From positions 1 through 60,189 of the forward strand of contig JAJYNO010000037.1 of assembly GCA_021786295.1 (NCBI GenBank): DNA of 60,189 bases, given 5' to 3'. Shown here in pieces: positions 22,253 through 29,857 of the stretch (the first letter of the stretch is position 1; each line of letters opens with the position of its first letter). The notes under the pieces were generated by a model. The model did not search any database. It was not told where the DNA came from and was given only the letters and a program-made list of their open reading frames with translations. This DNA comes from a bacterium. Its GTDB lineage: Bacteria > Elusimicrobiota > Elusimicrobia > Elusimicrobiales > UBA9959. The translations under genes were made by a program, and so were the position numbers.

Positions 22253-22615
22253 TTAAAGGTTCTCCACGAACTGGACGCGGACGCCGTCGGGGTCCTTGAC
22301 GTAGAGGAACCTTATGCGCGGGTTGGGTTGGAAGGGCCCCGCGTGCACCCGCAGGTCCTTCTCCTTTATGAACTTCAGCTTCTCGTCGAGCGACTTCACC
22401 TCGAAGCCCAGCGAGACGCTGTCGGCCGTGCCGGGCTCCTTGAGGGTCCGGTCGCAGATGAGCTCCACCTTGGTCTCGCCCGAGCCCAGGAAGCAGATCT
22501 CAGTGGAGGGCCCCGCCTGGAAGCGGCGCTCGACCGGGAGGCCGACTATGTCGGTATAGAACTTTACGGACCTTTCCAGGTCCCTGACCGTTATCGTGCA
22601 CCAGCAGAATTTCAT
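22253..22615 (-). CDS. VOC/glyoxalase-superfamily protein
   Basis: The 120-residue protein has two beta-alpha-beta3 modules of the vicinal oxygen chelate fold: TITVRDLERSVKFYTDIVGLPVE at the start and LYVKDPDGVRVQFVENL at the end. Compared with glyoxalase I, the first metal-ligand His is replaced (CTITV), so a lactoylglutathione lyase call is not safe. It may be a binding protein or a different VOC enzyme. AAGGAG lies 7 nt before ATG. It is followed closely by the MscS gene on the same strand. Confidence 0.83.
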   Translation of the reverse strand: MKFCWCTITVRDLERSVKFYTDIVGLPVERRFQAGPSTEICFLGSGETKVELICDRTLKEPGTADSVSLGFEVKSLDEKLKFIKEKDLRVHAGPFQPNPRIRFLYVKDPDGVRVQFVENL

Positions 22616-22645
22616 GGGGTTTCTCCTTAACTCGGGATGCGCGTC

Positions 22646-24307
22646 TCAGGACGCGTTAGGACGGGCGCCTGTGTTCCCTTCGGCCGGCGCCGGGACCGGC
22701 GGCCCTTGCACGCGGAAGGCCCTGCCGCCGGGGGCCGCGCCCGGAATGGCCGGGGCGTTGCCGTCGCGCAGCGCGGCGTAGGCCGGCGACATTATCTCCA
22801 CGCCGGCTTCGTTGAACTTGTCCTGGATGGCCGCGTGCAGGTTGGAGTAGACCCTGGACGAGCCGTGCGGGTCTCCGACGTAGGCGTTGAGCTCGTACTG
22901 AACGTTGTAGTCGTTCAGCGCCCTTTGCAGCACGAAGGGCCTGGGCTCCTTCAGCACGCGCTCGGTGGATTCGGCCGCGGAGATCAGCAGCTGGTGGACC
23001 TTGGGCCACGGCACGTCGTAGCCTATGGTCACGGAAGTGTTGAGTATCAGCCCCTCCTCCTTCGCGCGGGCGCTGAGGTTCATTATGTGGTTGCCGAGCA
23101 CCAGCGAGTTGGGTATCGTGACGACGACGTGTTTTATCGTCCTGATGCGGGTGACCAGCAGCGTCCTCTCCAGCACGTCCCCGGCTATGTTGTCGCCTAT
23201 CCTCACCCGGTCCCCCACCGAGAACGGGCGCATGTAGGTGAGCATCACGCCGGCCACCGCGTTCGAGACGGCCGAACTGGAGCCCAGCGACAGCAGCACG
23301 CCGAGGAATACAGAGACGCCCTTGAAGGCGGGAGAACCGGAGCCCGGCAGGTACGGGAAGACGATGACCAGCGTGAGCGCCCAGGCCGCGAGCCTCGCGA
23401 TCTGGAACGTGGGCTTGGCCCAGTCCGGATAGAACCCCCCGAGCGTCAGGCGGCCCTGGTGCAAGTCCTCGGCCACTACGTGCAGCAGTTTCAGGAGATA
23501 GTGGACCAGCGTTACTATTACCGCCACGAAGATCAGGTTGGGCAGGTAGCCGAAGAAGGCCTTTATCAGCGCGTAGACCGGGTGCAGGACGTAGCCGAAG
23601 AGTACCGGCGAGAGGCCGCGCGTCCACGGAAAAAAGCTCAAAAGCGTGGGGACGTAGAAATAGACCAGCAGCAGCGTCAGGAGGAACCTGACCGTGGAAA
23701 AGAAGGCTCCCAGCGCTCGCAGGACGTGCCTGGCGTTGAGCAGCTCCACCTGCTGGACGCGCAGCGGCCGGACGTTGCCCTTGACCCAGGCCTCGATGCG
23801 CCCTGCCGAGGCCGCGTGGGCGGAGGCCAGGAACTTGAGAAGAAAGATGAAGACCGCCGTGGAGAGCAGGGCCAGCAGCGCGTCCAGCAGCAGGCTCCTC
23901 GCGTCGTGGTCGCGGCGGTAGGAGGCCACGGCCTCCCGCATCTGGTCCGCGTCCCTGGCGGCCAGCTCGCGCCTGTCCAGGCCGGCCCGCCGCGCGTCCC
24001 GGTCGGTCACGGACATCAGCACCGTTCCCCCGGCGACAACGTCCGAGGAGTCCTCCCCCTCGCGGACCTTTATCGCGTCAGCCCCGCCGGAGAGCCGGTC
24101 GCGGGAGAGCTCCAGCAGGCGCTCGCTGGCGCGCTGGGCCCGTTCCTGCGGGGTCAGCGAGAGCTCCCTGCCGCTGACGATCAGTACGGTCCTGCCGCCC
24201 AGCGTAACGGCGGCGGTGGAGGAGGCGGGCTCCTCTGCGGCCGCCCGCGGCGGGAGCGCGGATGACAGAACGATGGACAGCAATAACAGCGGTGCGGTCT
24301 TTTTCAT
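22646..24307 (-). CDS. Mechanosensitive channel of the MscS family
   Basis: The 553-residue protein has a signal peptide (1-24) and a periplasmic domain (about 25-125, rich in Ala/Arg/Glu). Several membrane helices follow (about 130-320), ending in the pore-lining Gly/Ala/Ser-rich helix ALGSSSAVSNAVAGVM, then the MscS beta domain (RPFSVGDRVRIGDNIAGDV, IRTIKHVVVTIPNSLVLGN) and alpha/beta vestibule. The C-terminal tail is Ala/Pro-rich. It should open under membrane tension and release osmolytes. The periplasmic extension places it among larger MscS proteins such as YnaI/MscK-like rather than minimal MscS. Confidence 0.92.
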   Translation of the reverse strand: MKKTAPLLLLSIVLSSALPPRAAAEEPASSTAAVTLGGRTVLIVSGRELSLTPQERAQRASERLLELSRDRLSGGADAIKVREGEDSSDVVAGGTVLMSVTDRDARRAGLDRRELAARDADQMREAVASYRRDHDARSLLLDALLALLSTAVFIFLLKFLASAHAASAGRIEAWVKGNVRPLRVQQVELLNARHVLRALGAFFSTVRFLLTLLLVYFYVPTLLSFFPWTRGLSPVLFGYVLHPVYALIKAFFGYLPNLIFVAVIVTLVHYLLKLLHVVAEDLHQGRLTLGGFYPDWAKPTFQIARLAAWALTLVIVFPYLPGSGSPAFKGVSVFLGVLLSLGSSSAVSNAVAGVMLTYMRPFSVGDRVRIGDNIAGDVLERTLLVTRIRTIKHVVVTIPNSLVLGNHIMNLSARAKEEGLILNTSVTIGYDVPWPKVHQLLISAAESTERVLKEPRPFVLQRALNDYNVQYELNAYVGDPHGSSRVYSNLHAAIQDKFNEAGVEIMSPAYAALRDGNAPAIPGAAPGGRAFRVQGPPVPAPAEGNTGARPNAS

Positions 24308-24335
24308 GCGCGCGTCCCGTATGCGGTCGGGCCGG

Positions 24336-24806
24336 TTACTCCTTCACCTGGGTGGTGAGGAAGACGGGCAGCGTCATCTGTCCCACCTGGTCCTGCAGCT
24401 CCTCTATGCCGTCCATGTGGGCGTCCTCCTCGTTCAGGATGCCCTGCAGGAGGTCGCGGGTGGCGTAGTCCTTGACCTCTCCGGCCAGCACGATGGCCTC
24501 GTTGTAGGCTTTTATCGCGTCCTCCTCGGCCTTGCGGTCGCTGGCCAGCTGCTTCGTCACGTCGGCCCCTATCAGGATCTTCCGCAGCTCGCTCACCGTG
24601 GGCGTGCCTTCCAGGAAAAGTATGCGGCCGATGAGTTTCTCCGCGTGCTTCATCTCGTCTATCGCGCGCTTCTCGAAATGCTTGTGCAGCTTGGCGTACC
24701 CCCAGTTGTCGCACATCTCGGAGTGCACCATGTACTGGTTGATGGCCGTCAGCTCGTCGGCCAGCAGCGAGTTCAGGGTCTTGATCAGTTGCAGGTTCCC
24801 TTTCAT
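24336..24806 (-). CDS. bfr: Bacterioferritin
   Basis: The 156-residue iron-storage protein assembles as a 24-mer. All ferroxidase ligands are at the canonical numbers: E18, E51, H54, E94, E127 and H130, and the haem axial ligand M52 is present, so this is a true haem bacterioferritin and not a plain ferritin or Dps. GGGAGG lies 7 nt before the ATG. Upstream is a long intergenic region with a palindrome and a terminator-like hairpin that may control it. No bacterioferritin-associated ferredoxin gene is nearby. Confidence 0.96.
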   Translation of the reverse strand: MKGNLQLIKTLNSLLADELTAINQYMVHSEMCDNWGYAKLHKHFEKRAIDEMKHAEKLIGRILFLEGTPTVSELRKILIGADVTKQLASDRKAEEDAIKAYNEAIVLAGEVKDYATRDLLQGILNEEDAHMDGIEELQDQVGQMTLPVFLTTQVKE

Positions 24807-24865
24807 GTTCTGTCCTCCCGTTAACGGATTTGAGCAGGCCTTCTTCCCCGCCCCTACGGTATTTT

Positions 24866-24904
24866 GTTATAGCATTTTTGGCCCGGCGCGGTTAACCGCG
24901 CCGG
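24866..24904 (-). promoter_or_regulatory. Putative bfr promoter with 22-bp palindrome
   Basis: A -10-like TATAAC (24871-24866, minus strand) lies about 60 nt before the bfr ATG. At its -35 position is a perfect 22-bp palindrome (24883-24904), GC-rich arms around GGTTAACC. It could be an operator or an RNA stem from upstream transcription. Confidence 0.4.
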
Positions 24905-24910
24905 CAGGGC

Positions 24911-24954
24911 AAAAAAGAACCCGCGGTGTCCCTTTTGATATGGGCCGCGGGTTC
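24911..24954 (-). terminator. Terminator between the S41 peptidase gene and bfr
   Basis: A 10-bp stem GAACCCGCGG/CCGCGGGTTC (24917-24926 with 24945-24954) is followed on the minus strand by TTTTTTG. It terminates the peptidase transcript, but a promoter also lies between it and that gene. Confidence 0.85.
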
Positions 24955-24960
24955 AGGGAT

Positions 24961-24988
24961 ATTCTAGCAGAAATATCCCGGGTGTCAA
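24961..24988 (-). promoter_or_regulatory. Promoter placed directly upstream of a terminator
   Basis: On the minus strand, TTGACA (24988-24983), a 16-bp spacer whose last bases make an extended -10, and TAGAAT (24966-24961; TGCTAGAAT in full). Transcription would start near 24954, at the first base of the terminator hairpin, and then run toward bfr. Confidence 0.5.
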
Positions 24989-24991
24989 GGC

Positions 24992-26788
24992 CTACTTTAT
25001 CAGCGCGTTCACGGCCGCGTCCGCGGCCTTTATGTAGCCGGCGTAGCCGCCCTGCACGTCGGCCGTGGTGACCTTGTACGGCACGTCCGGGACTACGCCC
25101 AGGTTCTCTATGGGTTCGCCGCCGGCGCGCTGGGCGATAGTGGCGGTCAGGTGTATGCTCTGCACGCCCAGCAGGTTGTTGTCCCGCGCGTACTCCTTGA
25201 CCACGCCGCCGGCCCCGGCCGTGCGCTCGCCGAAGGTGGCCGCGCGCTTATTGTCCTGCATGATGGCCGGGAAGAAGTCGCCTCCGGAGAAGTCCAGCTG
25301 GTTGGTGAGCAGCAGGATCGGCTTGGAGTAGTGCACCGGCGCAGGCTTGAGAGAGGCTATGCCGAAGACCGGCAGCAGGTCGGTGACGGTCTTGCCGGCG
25401 TTCCACTGCTTTATCGTGGAGAGGTAGAAGCCGGTCCAGTTCTTCAGCAGTTCGTAGTCCACCGGATAGCCGGCCACGTCTGGCCCCAGCAGCTTCTGCG
25501 CGTCGGCGTCGGTCTTGGCGGAGGCGGTCTGCTGTATGAACTTTATCGCCTCGGCGACGTCGGACTGGGTCAGCGTGATATAGTGCTGCGGCACGGCCAG
25601 CGGCCTGTCGGTCAGCATCGAGGCCAGCGCGTAGAGGTACAGCACTATGCCGCCGGGGTTGTCGGTCTCGTCTATGATCAGCGCGTCGCTGCGCTGCTCG
25701 AGTTCCGGGACCAGCGCCGCGAAGTCCTTGGCGGACTTCTCCGGGTCGCTGACGGCGTAGGTCGGGATGCGCACGAAGGCTATGTTCCTGCCGGTGGCCG
25801 GAGACTTATAGACATAGGCGCGGAAGGAATTGCCGGCCGGGGCGGTCCAGGTCCTTTCCCCGAAGTCCGGGAGGAACCCGTCCTTGTCGCCGAGGCCGTA
25901 GGCGGCCTGGTCGGAGCCCGGGGCGGCGTCCTCCTGCACCATCATCATGCCCAGCCAGGACATAGGGATCTTCAGGCCGGGGGCGCCCCTGGTCACGTAG
26001 GGCTGCGGGGCGATGTATTCGGGGGTGTAGAGCCACTTCATCTGATAGACCGCAGGCTCCGCCGCTCCCGCCGGCCTGATGCCGAGGGCGACCGGGCCCT
26101 GCGGCACCGGGGTGCCGGAAGCTCCGGCCCGGAAGGTCAGGAACATAGCGGCCAGCGCGGCGTCGGTGTCGGGCACGTCGGCCATGCCGGCCTGTTTCTC
26201 GAGCTCGGCCACGGCCTGGGCCACGGGCTTGCCGTCGAAGGAGGTGAGCTCGTCGCCGACCTTGAACGGGAAGACGTTCTCGGGCAGGGCCTTGCGGTTG
26301 ATGCCGGAGATGAAGTAATGCCCGCCGGCCATCGTGACCGTCAGGGGCAGGTAGGCCATCTCGGTGGAATAGAACGAGACCGAGACGTGATAGTCCTTCA
26401 TGGAATTCAGCAGGCGCTTCAGCAGGGCCTGGTAGTCCTTGACTCCGAAGTCAGGAGAGGCCATGATCTCGGCCTTGGCCTTGGTTATCTCGGCGTCCAG
26501 GTCCCAGCCGTACTGGTCCTTCTTCCAGCCCGCCGGCGCGTAGCGCGCCTGTATCATGCTTTTGACGGAATCCAGGTCCGAGAGCATCATCTGTTTGAGC
26601 TGTGCCTCGGTCATCGCGGGATGGGTGCCCGCGGTGTCGGAGGCGAGGTCCTTGTCGTAGATCCGGCCGTAGTCCTGCGGGTCGGACTTGGCCAGGGCCT
26701 CCAGTTCGTCCATGGACGACGCCGAGGCCTGGGCCGCGAAGACGGACAGCGCCAGCGCCGCCGCTAAGAGTCTGAAGCTGCTTTTCAC
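24992..26788 (-). CDS. Secreted S41-family (tail-specific) peptidase
   Basis: The 598-residue protein starts with a signal peptide (1-23, AAQASA). A helical N-terminal domain follows, then a PDZ-like region (about 175-215, PFKVGDELTSFDGKPVAQAV) and the S41 catalytic core with LIIDETDNPGG and LLTNQLDFSGGDFFP, where the Ser near residue 500 is the likely nucleophile, and TFGERTAGAGG. It should act in the periplasm or outside the cell. GTG 26788 is the start; GGGAGG lies 9 nt upstream. The spacing of the catalytic elements is looser than in CtpA/Prc, so substrate range is unclear. Confidence 0.85.
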   Translation of the reverse strand: MKSSFRLLAAALALSVFAAQASASSMDELEALAKSDPQDYGRIYDKDLASDTAGTHPAMTEAQLKQMMLSDLDSVKSMIQARYAPAGWKKDQYGWDLDAEITKAKAEIMASPDFGVKDYQALLKRLLNSMKDYHVSVSFYSTEMAYLPLTVTMAGGHYFISGINRKALPENVFPFKVGDELTSFDGKPVAQAVAELEKQAGMADVPDTDAALAAMFLTFRAGASGTPVPQGPVALGIRPAGAAEPAVYQMKWLYTPEYIAPQPYVTRGAPGLKIPMSWLGMMMVQEDAAPGSDQAAYGLGDKDGFLPDFGERTWTAPAGNSFRAYVYKSPATGRNIAFVRIPTYAVSDPEKSAKDFAALVPELEQRSDALIIDETDNPGGIVLYLYALASMLTDRPLAVPQHYITLTQSDVAEAIKFIQQTASAKTDADAQKLLGPDVAGYPVDYELLKNWTGFYLSTIKQWNAGKTVTDLLPVFGIASLKPAPVHYSKPILLLTNQLDFSGGDFFPAIMQDNKRAATFGERTAGAGGVVKEYARDNNLLGVQSIHLTATIAQRAGGEPIENLGVVPDVPYKVTTADVQGGYAGYIKAADAAVNALIK

Positions 26789-26937
26789 CTTGAACCTCCC
26801 TGTGCGGCCGGCCGCTTACCGTCCGGCATCGCGAAGGTATTATTATATGAACGACGGCGGGGGGCGCGTTAGAGGCTAAAGTCCCTGCCCGGCATAGGAC
26901 TTTCGGGCCATATTCCCGGTCCGGCCGGCGGCGCGGG

Positions 26938-27969
26938 TCAGAGCCTGGCGCGCCAGGCCTCGGTGTGCCTGACGATCTGGCTCATCATCCTCACGGCCTC
27001 CACCGGGTATTTGCCGGCCGCGGATTCCGCGGAAAGCATGACGTAGTCGGTGCCGTCCAGCACGGCGTTAGCCACGTCGGAGACCTCCGCGCGGGTAGGC
27101 ACCGGGTTCTCCGTCATCGTCTCCAGCATCTGCGTGGCGGTGATGACGGGCTTGCCGAGGCGGTTGGCCAGGCGGATGATGCGCTTCTGGAGCATCGGGA
27201 CCTCCCAGAGCGGGAACATCACGCCCAGGTCGCCGCGGGCCACCATGAGGGCGTCGGCCGCCTCGGCGATCCGTTCCAGGTTCTTCACCCCCTCCCTGGC
27301 CTCTATCTTGGCCACGATGCGGCAGGCCGGCAGGCGCGGCTTCACCAGGCGGGCCACCTCGCGGATGTCCGCTGCCGAGCGCACGAAGGACTGCGCCACG
27401 AAGTCGGGCGCGAGGGTCAGCCCGAACTCTATGTCGCGCCTGTCCTCCTCGGAAAGCGGCGGAAAATCCAGGTGCGCGAGCGGGATGTTGACGCCTTTGC
27501 GCTCCTTCAGCAGCCCTCCGGCGGCCACCTCGCAGCAGAGGGAATCCCTGCCGACCGCCTCCACCCGCAGCGCTATGTTGCCGTCGTCGATGAAGACGAA
27601 GTTGCCTTTCTTTATGACCTTCAGCGAGCCGCGGTAGTCGAAGGGGATCTCGCCGGCTCGCCCGGGCGTGTCCGACTGGGTAAGGAATACGCGCTGGCGT
27701 TTCTTGAGCTCGAGCGGCGCTTTCAGCGCCCCCACGCGGATGCGGTTGCCTTTCAGGTCCTGCAGCACCGCCACCCGCCGGCGCAGCTTGCGGCCGAGCT
27801 CCCGCACCAGCCCGACGTTGGCCGCGTGCGAGGCCAGGGTGCCGTGAGAGAAATTGAGGCGGACCGCGTCGAGGCCGGCCCCGTAAAGCCCGCGCAACAC
27901 GGCCGCGGAGGAGCTGGAGGGGCCGAGGGTGGCCAGGACCTTGGTCTTCCTGGCGGGGTATGTTCTCAT
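26938..27969 (-). CDS. pyk: Pyruvate kinase lacking the C-terminal domain
   Basis: The enzyme makes pyruvate and ATP from phosphoenolpyruvate and ADP. At 343 residues it is about 130 shorter than usual. The A and B domains are intact: [20 protein letters not shown], the B-domain lid (about 65-165), [12 protein letters not shown] with the catalytic Lys, MVARGDLGV and [10 protein letters not shown]. It ends after the barrel at [13 protein letters not shown], so the allosteric C-terminal domain is missing and no frameshift remnant follows the stop. TAGAAT ends 6 nt before ATG 27969, suggesting a leaderless mRNA. Confidence 0.94.
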   Translation of the reverse strand: MRTYPARKTKVLATLGPSSSSAAVLRGLYGAGLDAVRLNFSHGTLASHAANVGLVRELGRKLRRRVAVLQDLKGNRIRVGALKAPLELKKRQRVFLTQSDTPGRAGEIPFDYRGSLKVIKKGNFVFIDDGNIALRVEAVGRDSLCCEVAAGGLLKERKGVNIPLAHLDFPPLSEEDRRDIEFGLTLAPDFVAQSFVRSAADIREVARLVKPRLPACRIVAKIEAREGVKNLERIAEAADALMVARGDLGVMFPLWEVPMLQKRIIRLANRLGKPVITATQMLETMTENPVPTRAEVSDVANAVLDGTDYVMLSAESAAGKYPVEAVRMMSQIVRHTEAWRARL

Positions 27970-27975
27970 GGGATC

Positions 27976-27981
27976 ATTCTA
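27976..27981 (-). promoter_or_regulatory. -10 box (TAGAAT) of pyk, probable leaderless start
   Basis: The minus-strand TAGAAT ends 6 nt before ATG 27969, and no Shine-Dalgarno is present. Confidence 0.45.
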
Positions 27982-28031
27982 CAATAAACAAAACGGCCGC
28001 CTTAAGGGGGCCCCGTGACCGAGGGCTCCGA

Positions 28032-28047
28032 AAGAACGGCCGTTCTT
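28032..28047 (-). terminator. Short palindromic hairpin after the Trp-rich protein gene
   Basis: AAGAACGG and its complement form a perfect 16-bp palindrome, followed on the minus strand by TCGG. It lies 25 nt after the stop of the gene at 28072. With only a short T-run, termination is likely but modest. Confidence 0.4.
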
Positions 28048-28071
28048 GTGCGGGACCGGCTGCGGTCCCTG

Positions 28072-28407
28072 TTACGCTACTTTGCAGCGGCGGCGCTTGG
28101 AGATCAGGTACTCGCCGTTGTGCTTGTGCATGCGGGCCACCAGCTGGTGGGTGCCGGGCTGGTAGCTGTGCCAGTCGAACCACCAGTAGCCCACCGCGTG
28201 ACGGCAGGGCTGCCAGGGCTGGTCGTTTATGGAGATGTCCACCCCGGTGCAGTCGCTGGCGCCCACGCGCACGGAGTAGTGCCTGGAGGTTATGGTCTCC
28301 AGGTTCTTCGGATAGTCCACGACAACGTATTCGTTGACGTTGACGACGTTGGTCTTGGGCGTCTTATTGGTGGTCTTGGTGGTCTTTTTCACGGCTAACT
28401 TAAGCAT
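28072..28407 (-). CDS. Small Trp/His-rich protein of unknown function with Ig-like pattern
   Basis: The 111-residue protein has a Lys/Thr-rich N-terminus (1-22) without a signal peptide. A beta-rich domain follows (about 25-105) with SRHYSVRVGASDCTGVDISI, WQPCRHAVGYWWFDWHSY and GTHQLVARMHKHNGEY. The pattern resembles a small Ig-like or carbohydrate-binding beta sandwich, with three Cys and a cluster of Trp/His, but no family is certain. GGAGGG lies 7 nt before the ATG. About 170 nt of structured leader and a TATACT -10 lie upstream, unusual for so small a gene. It is in front of pyk but separated by a hairpin. Confidence 0.7.
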   Translation of the reverse strand: MLKLAVKKTTKTTNKTPKTNVVNVNEYVVVDYPKNLETITSRHYSVRVGASDCTGVDISINDQPWQPCRHAVGYWWFDWHSYQPGTHQLVARMHKHNGEYLISKRRRCKVA

Positions 28408-28589
28408 TTCGCTTCCCTCCGAGTTTGAGGCCGGACCCTTTCCCCGGTCCCGCCTGCCTGGACGGCCTTTCCTTGCTGGCCTTGTCCAGGGGGTATTTCA
28501 GGTGAAGCCTTAAAACGCGCCTGAGTCGGATGTCTCCCGGGGGTCTTTTAAACCCGGGTCAGCGTTGTTCTAAGTTCCCAGAAAGTATA
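28408..28589 (-). promoter_or_regulatory. Structured 5' leader and promoter of the small Trp-rich gene
   Basis: A minus-strand -10 TATACT (28589-28584; another at 28611-28606) is followed by about 170 nt before the ATG. Hairpins seen: CCCGGG pairing near 28535-28560; CCTGGAC/GTCCAGG enclosing GGCC/GGCC (about 28458-28491); and GGACC/GGTCC with an A-rich loop (28431-28448). The ribosome site GGAGGG is left unpaired. Confidence 0.45.
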
Positions 28590-28650
28590 ATCTACCCCTT
28601 GTAGCAGTATAGCTTTTTGGGGCGCCGGAGGTCAACGATGCTCCGGCGGT

Positions 28651-29100
28651 TCAGCGCTCTTCCTCCAGTTTGTCTATCTTGGCAAGGCGGCGTTTGTGGC
28701 GCTCGCCCTGCGAGAAGACCGCCTTGACGAAGGCTTCGGCTATCTCGAAGGCCAGGGCCGCGCCTATGATGCGCGAGCCCAGGCAGAGCACGTTCATGTC
28801 GTCGTGCTCGACGCCCTGGTGGGCCGAGTAGGTGTCGTGGCAGAGACCGGCCCGTATGCCCTTGAGCTTGTTGGCCGCCACGCAGGCGCCCACGCCCGAG
28901 CCGCAGACGACGATGGCGCGCTCGGCGCGGCCGGAGAGGACCTCGCGGCCGGCCTTCTCGGCGAAGTCCGGGTAGTCTACCGGCTTGTCGGCCGAGTCGG
29001 TGCCGAGGTCGGCCACCTCGTGGCCCAGTTCCATCAGGCGCTGCAGCAGGGCCGCCTTGAGCGGGTACCCCGCGTGGTCGCTGGCTATGGCTATTTTCAT
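28651..29100 (-). CDS. rpiB: Ribose-5-phosphate isomerase B
   Basis: The 149-residue enzyme interconverts ribose-5-phosphate and ribulose-5-phosphate in the pentose phosphate pathway. The N-terminal DHAGY (from D8-H9), the catalytic Cys C66 in [15 protein letters not shown], and [20 protein letters not shown] are all present; this matches RpiB/LacAB rather than RpiA. It lies 10 bp after the batE-like stop and is the last gene of the Bat operon by position, although it is metabolic in role. Confidence 0.96.
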   Translation of the reverse strand: MKIAIASDHAGYPLKAALLQRLMELGHEVADLGTDSADKPVDYPDFAEKAGREVLSGRAERAIVVCGSGVGACVAANKLKGIRAGLCHDTYSAHQGVEHDDMNVLCLGSRIIGAALAFEIAEAFVKAVFSQGERHKRRLAKIDKLEEER

Positions 29101-29110
29101 GCGTATATCC

Positions 29111-29857
29111 TTACAGTCGGTTTATGTCGCTCTTAAGCGCCCAGCCCTTTATCCCTTCTCTTGCGAGCCCTATTTCGTAATACGACTCGTCGCCGGTGTC
29201 CAGGATCTTGACCAGTCGCCCTTCGGGCGCGGAAGCGTAGGTCTTGAAATTATCTCCGGGGCCGCTCAGCATCAGCGTCCCCCCCGCCTTGGTAACGACC
29301 CCCGCGTCGAAGAATGGCGAGGACTGCCTGGCGCCCAGCCAGGCCAGCGTAAGCAGCAGCGCGCCTACGGCGGCCAGCGCGCCGCGGCCCGCCGTAGGCG
29401 CCCATCGGTTGCCGTCGAGCAGGAAGGCCGCTGCACCGGCCAGGCAGGCCAGCCAGAACAGCAGCAGCGCCAGGGCCTTCAGCTCCATGTAGGACAGAAA
29501 ATAGTAGAGGTAATGGAGCGAGGCCGGGGCGCCCTCGGGGACGAGCCTCTGGCCGGTCTGCCGCATCGCGAAGTCCAGGTTGGCCCTTATGTCCTGGGAT
29601 CGCGGGTCCAGCAGGAAGGCCTTGGCGTAGTCGTAGACCGCGGGACCTATGCGGTTGAGCCGGTAAAGCGCGTTGCCGGCGTTGTAGTACCCCCACTGGT
29701 TCTGCGGTTCTGCGGCTATTATCTTGTTGTAGCCGTCCAGGGCTTCCTGGTAGCGGCCGGTGCGGTACATGTCGTTGAACTCCGCCAGTTCGCCGCTGTC
29801 GTAGGCGGACGCAACGCACGGAGCCGCCAGCAGGAGGATGAAAAGCAGTTTCCTCAT
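29111..29857 (-). CDS. batE: BatE-like protein: TPR, two membrane helices, SH3-like domain
   Basis: The 248-residue protein has a signal peptide (1-18), TPR-like helices (about 22-100, [21 protein letters not shown] and [22 protein letters not shown]), two membrane helices (about 128-146 and 155-172) and a C-terminal SH3-like fold (about 180-245, [20 protein letters not shown] to [11 protein letters not shown]). This order is that of BatE in Bat aerotolerance operons. Its ATG overlaps the BatD stop (ATGA). SH3-like domains in this position may bind peptidoglycan or partner proteins in the periplasm. Confidence 0.85.
   Translation of the reverse strand: MRKLLFILLLAAPCVASAYDSGELAEFNDMYRTGRYQEALDGYNKIIAAEPQNQWGYYNAGNALYRLNRIGPAVYDYAKAFLLDPRSQDIRANLDFAMRQTGQRLVPEGAPASLHYLYYFLSYMELKALALLLFWLACLAGAAAFLLDGNRWAPTAGRGALAAVGALLLTLAWLGARQSSPFFDAGVVTKAGGTLMLSGPGDNFKTYASAPEGRLVKILDTGDESYYEIGLAREGIKGWALKSDINRL

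Noticed and set aside
22253..22615. Naming the VOC protein as lactoylglutathione lyase GloA
   Set aside because: The first metal-ligand His is missing, so the specific enzyme name is not supported.
22637..24265. A 542-codon plus-strand open frame opposite the MscS gene
   Set aside because: It is a shadow of the MscS-family channel, with no recognisable protein features.
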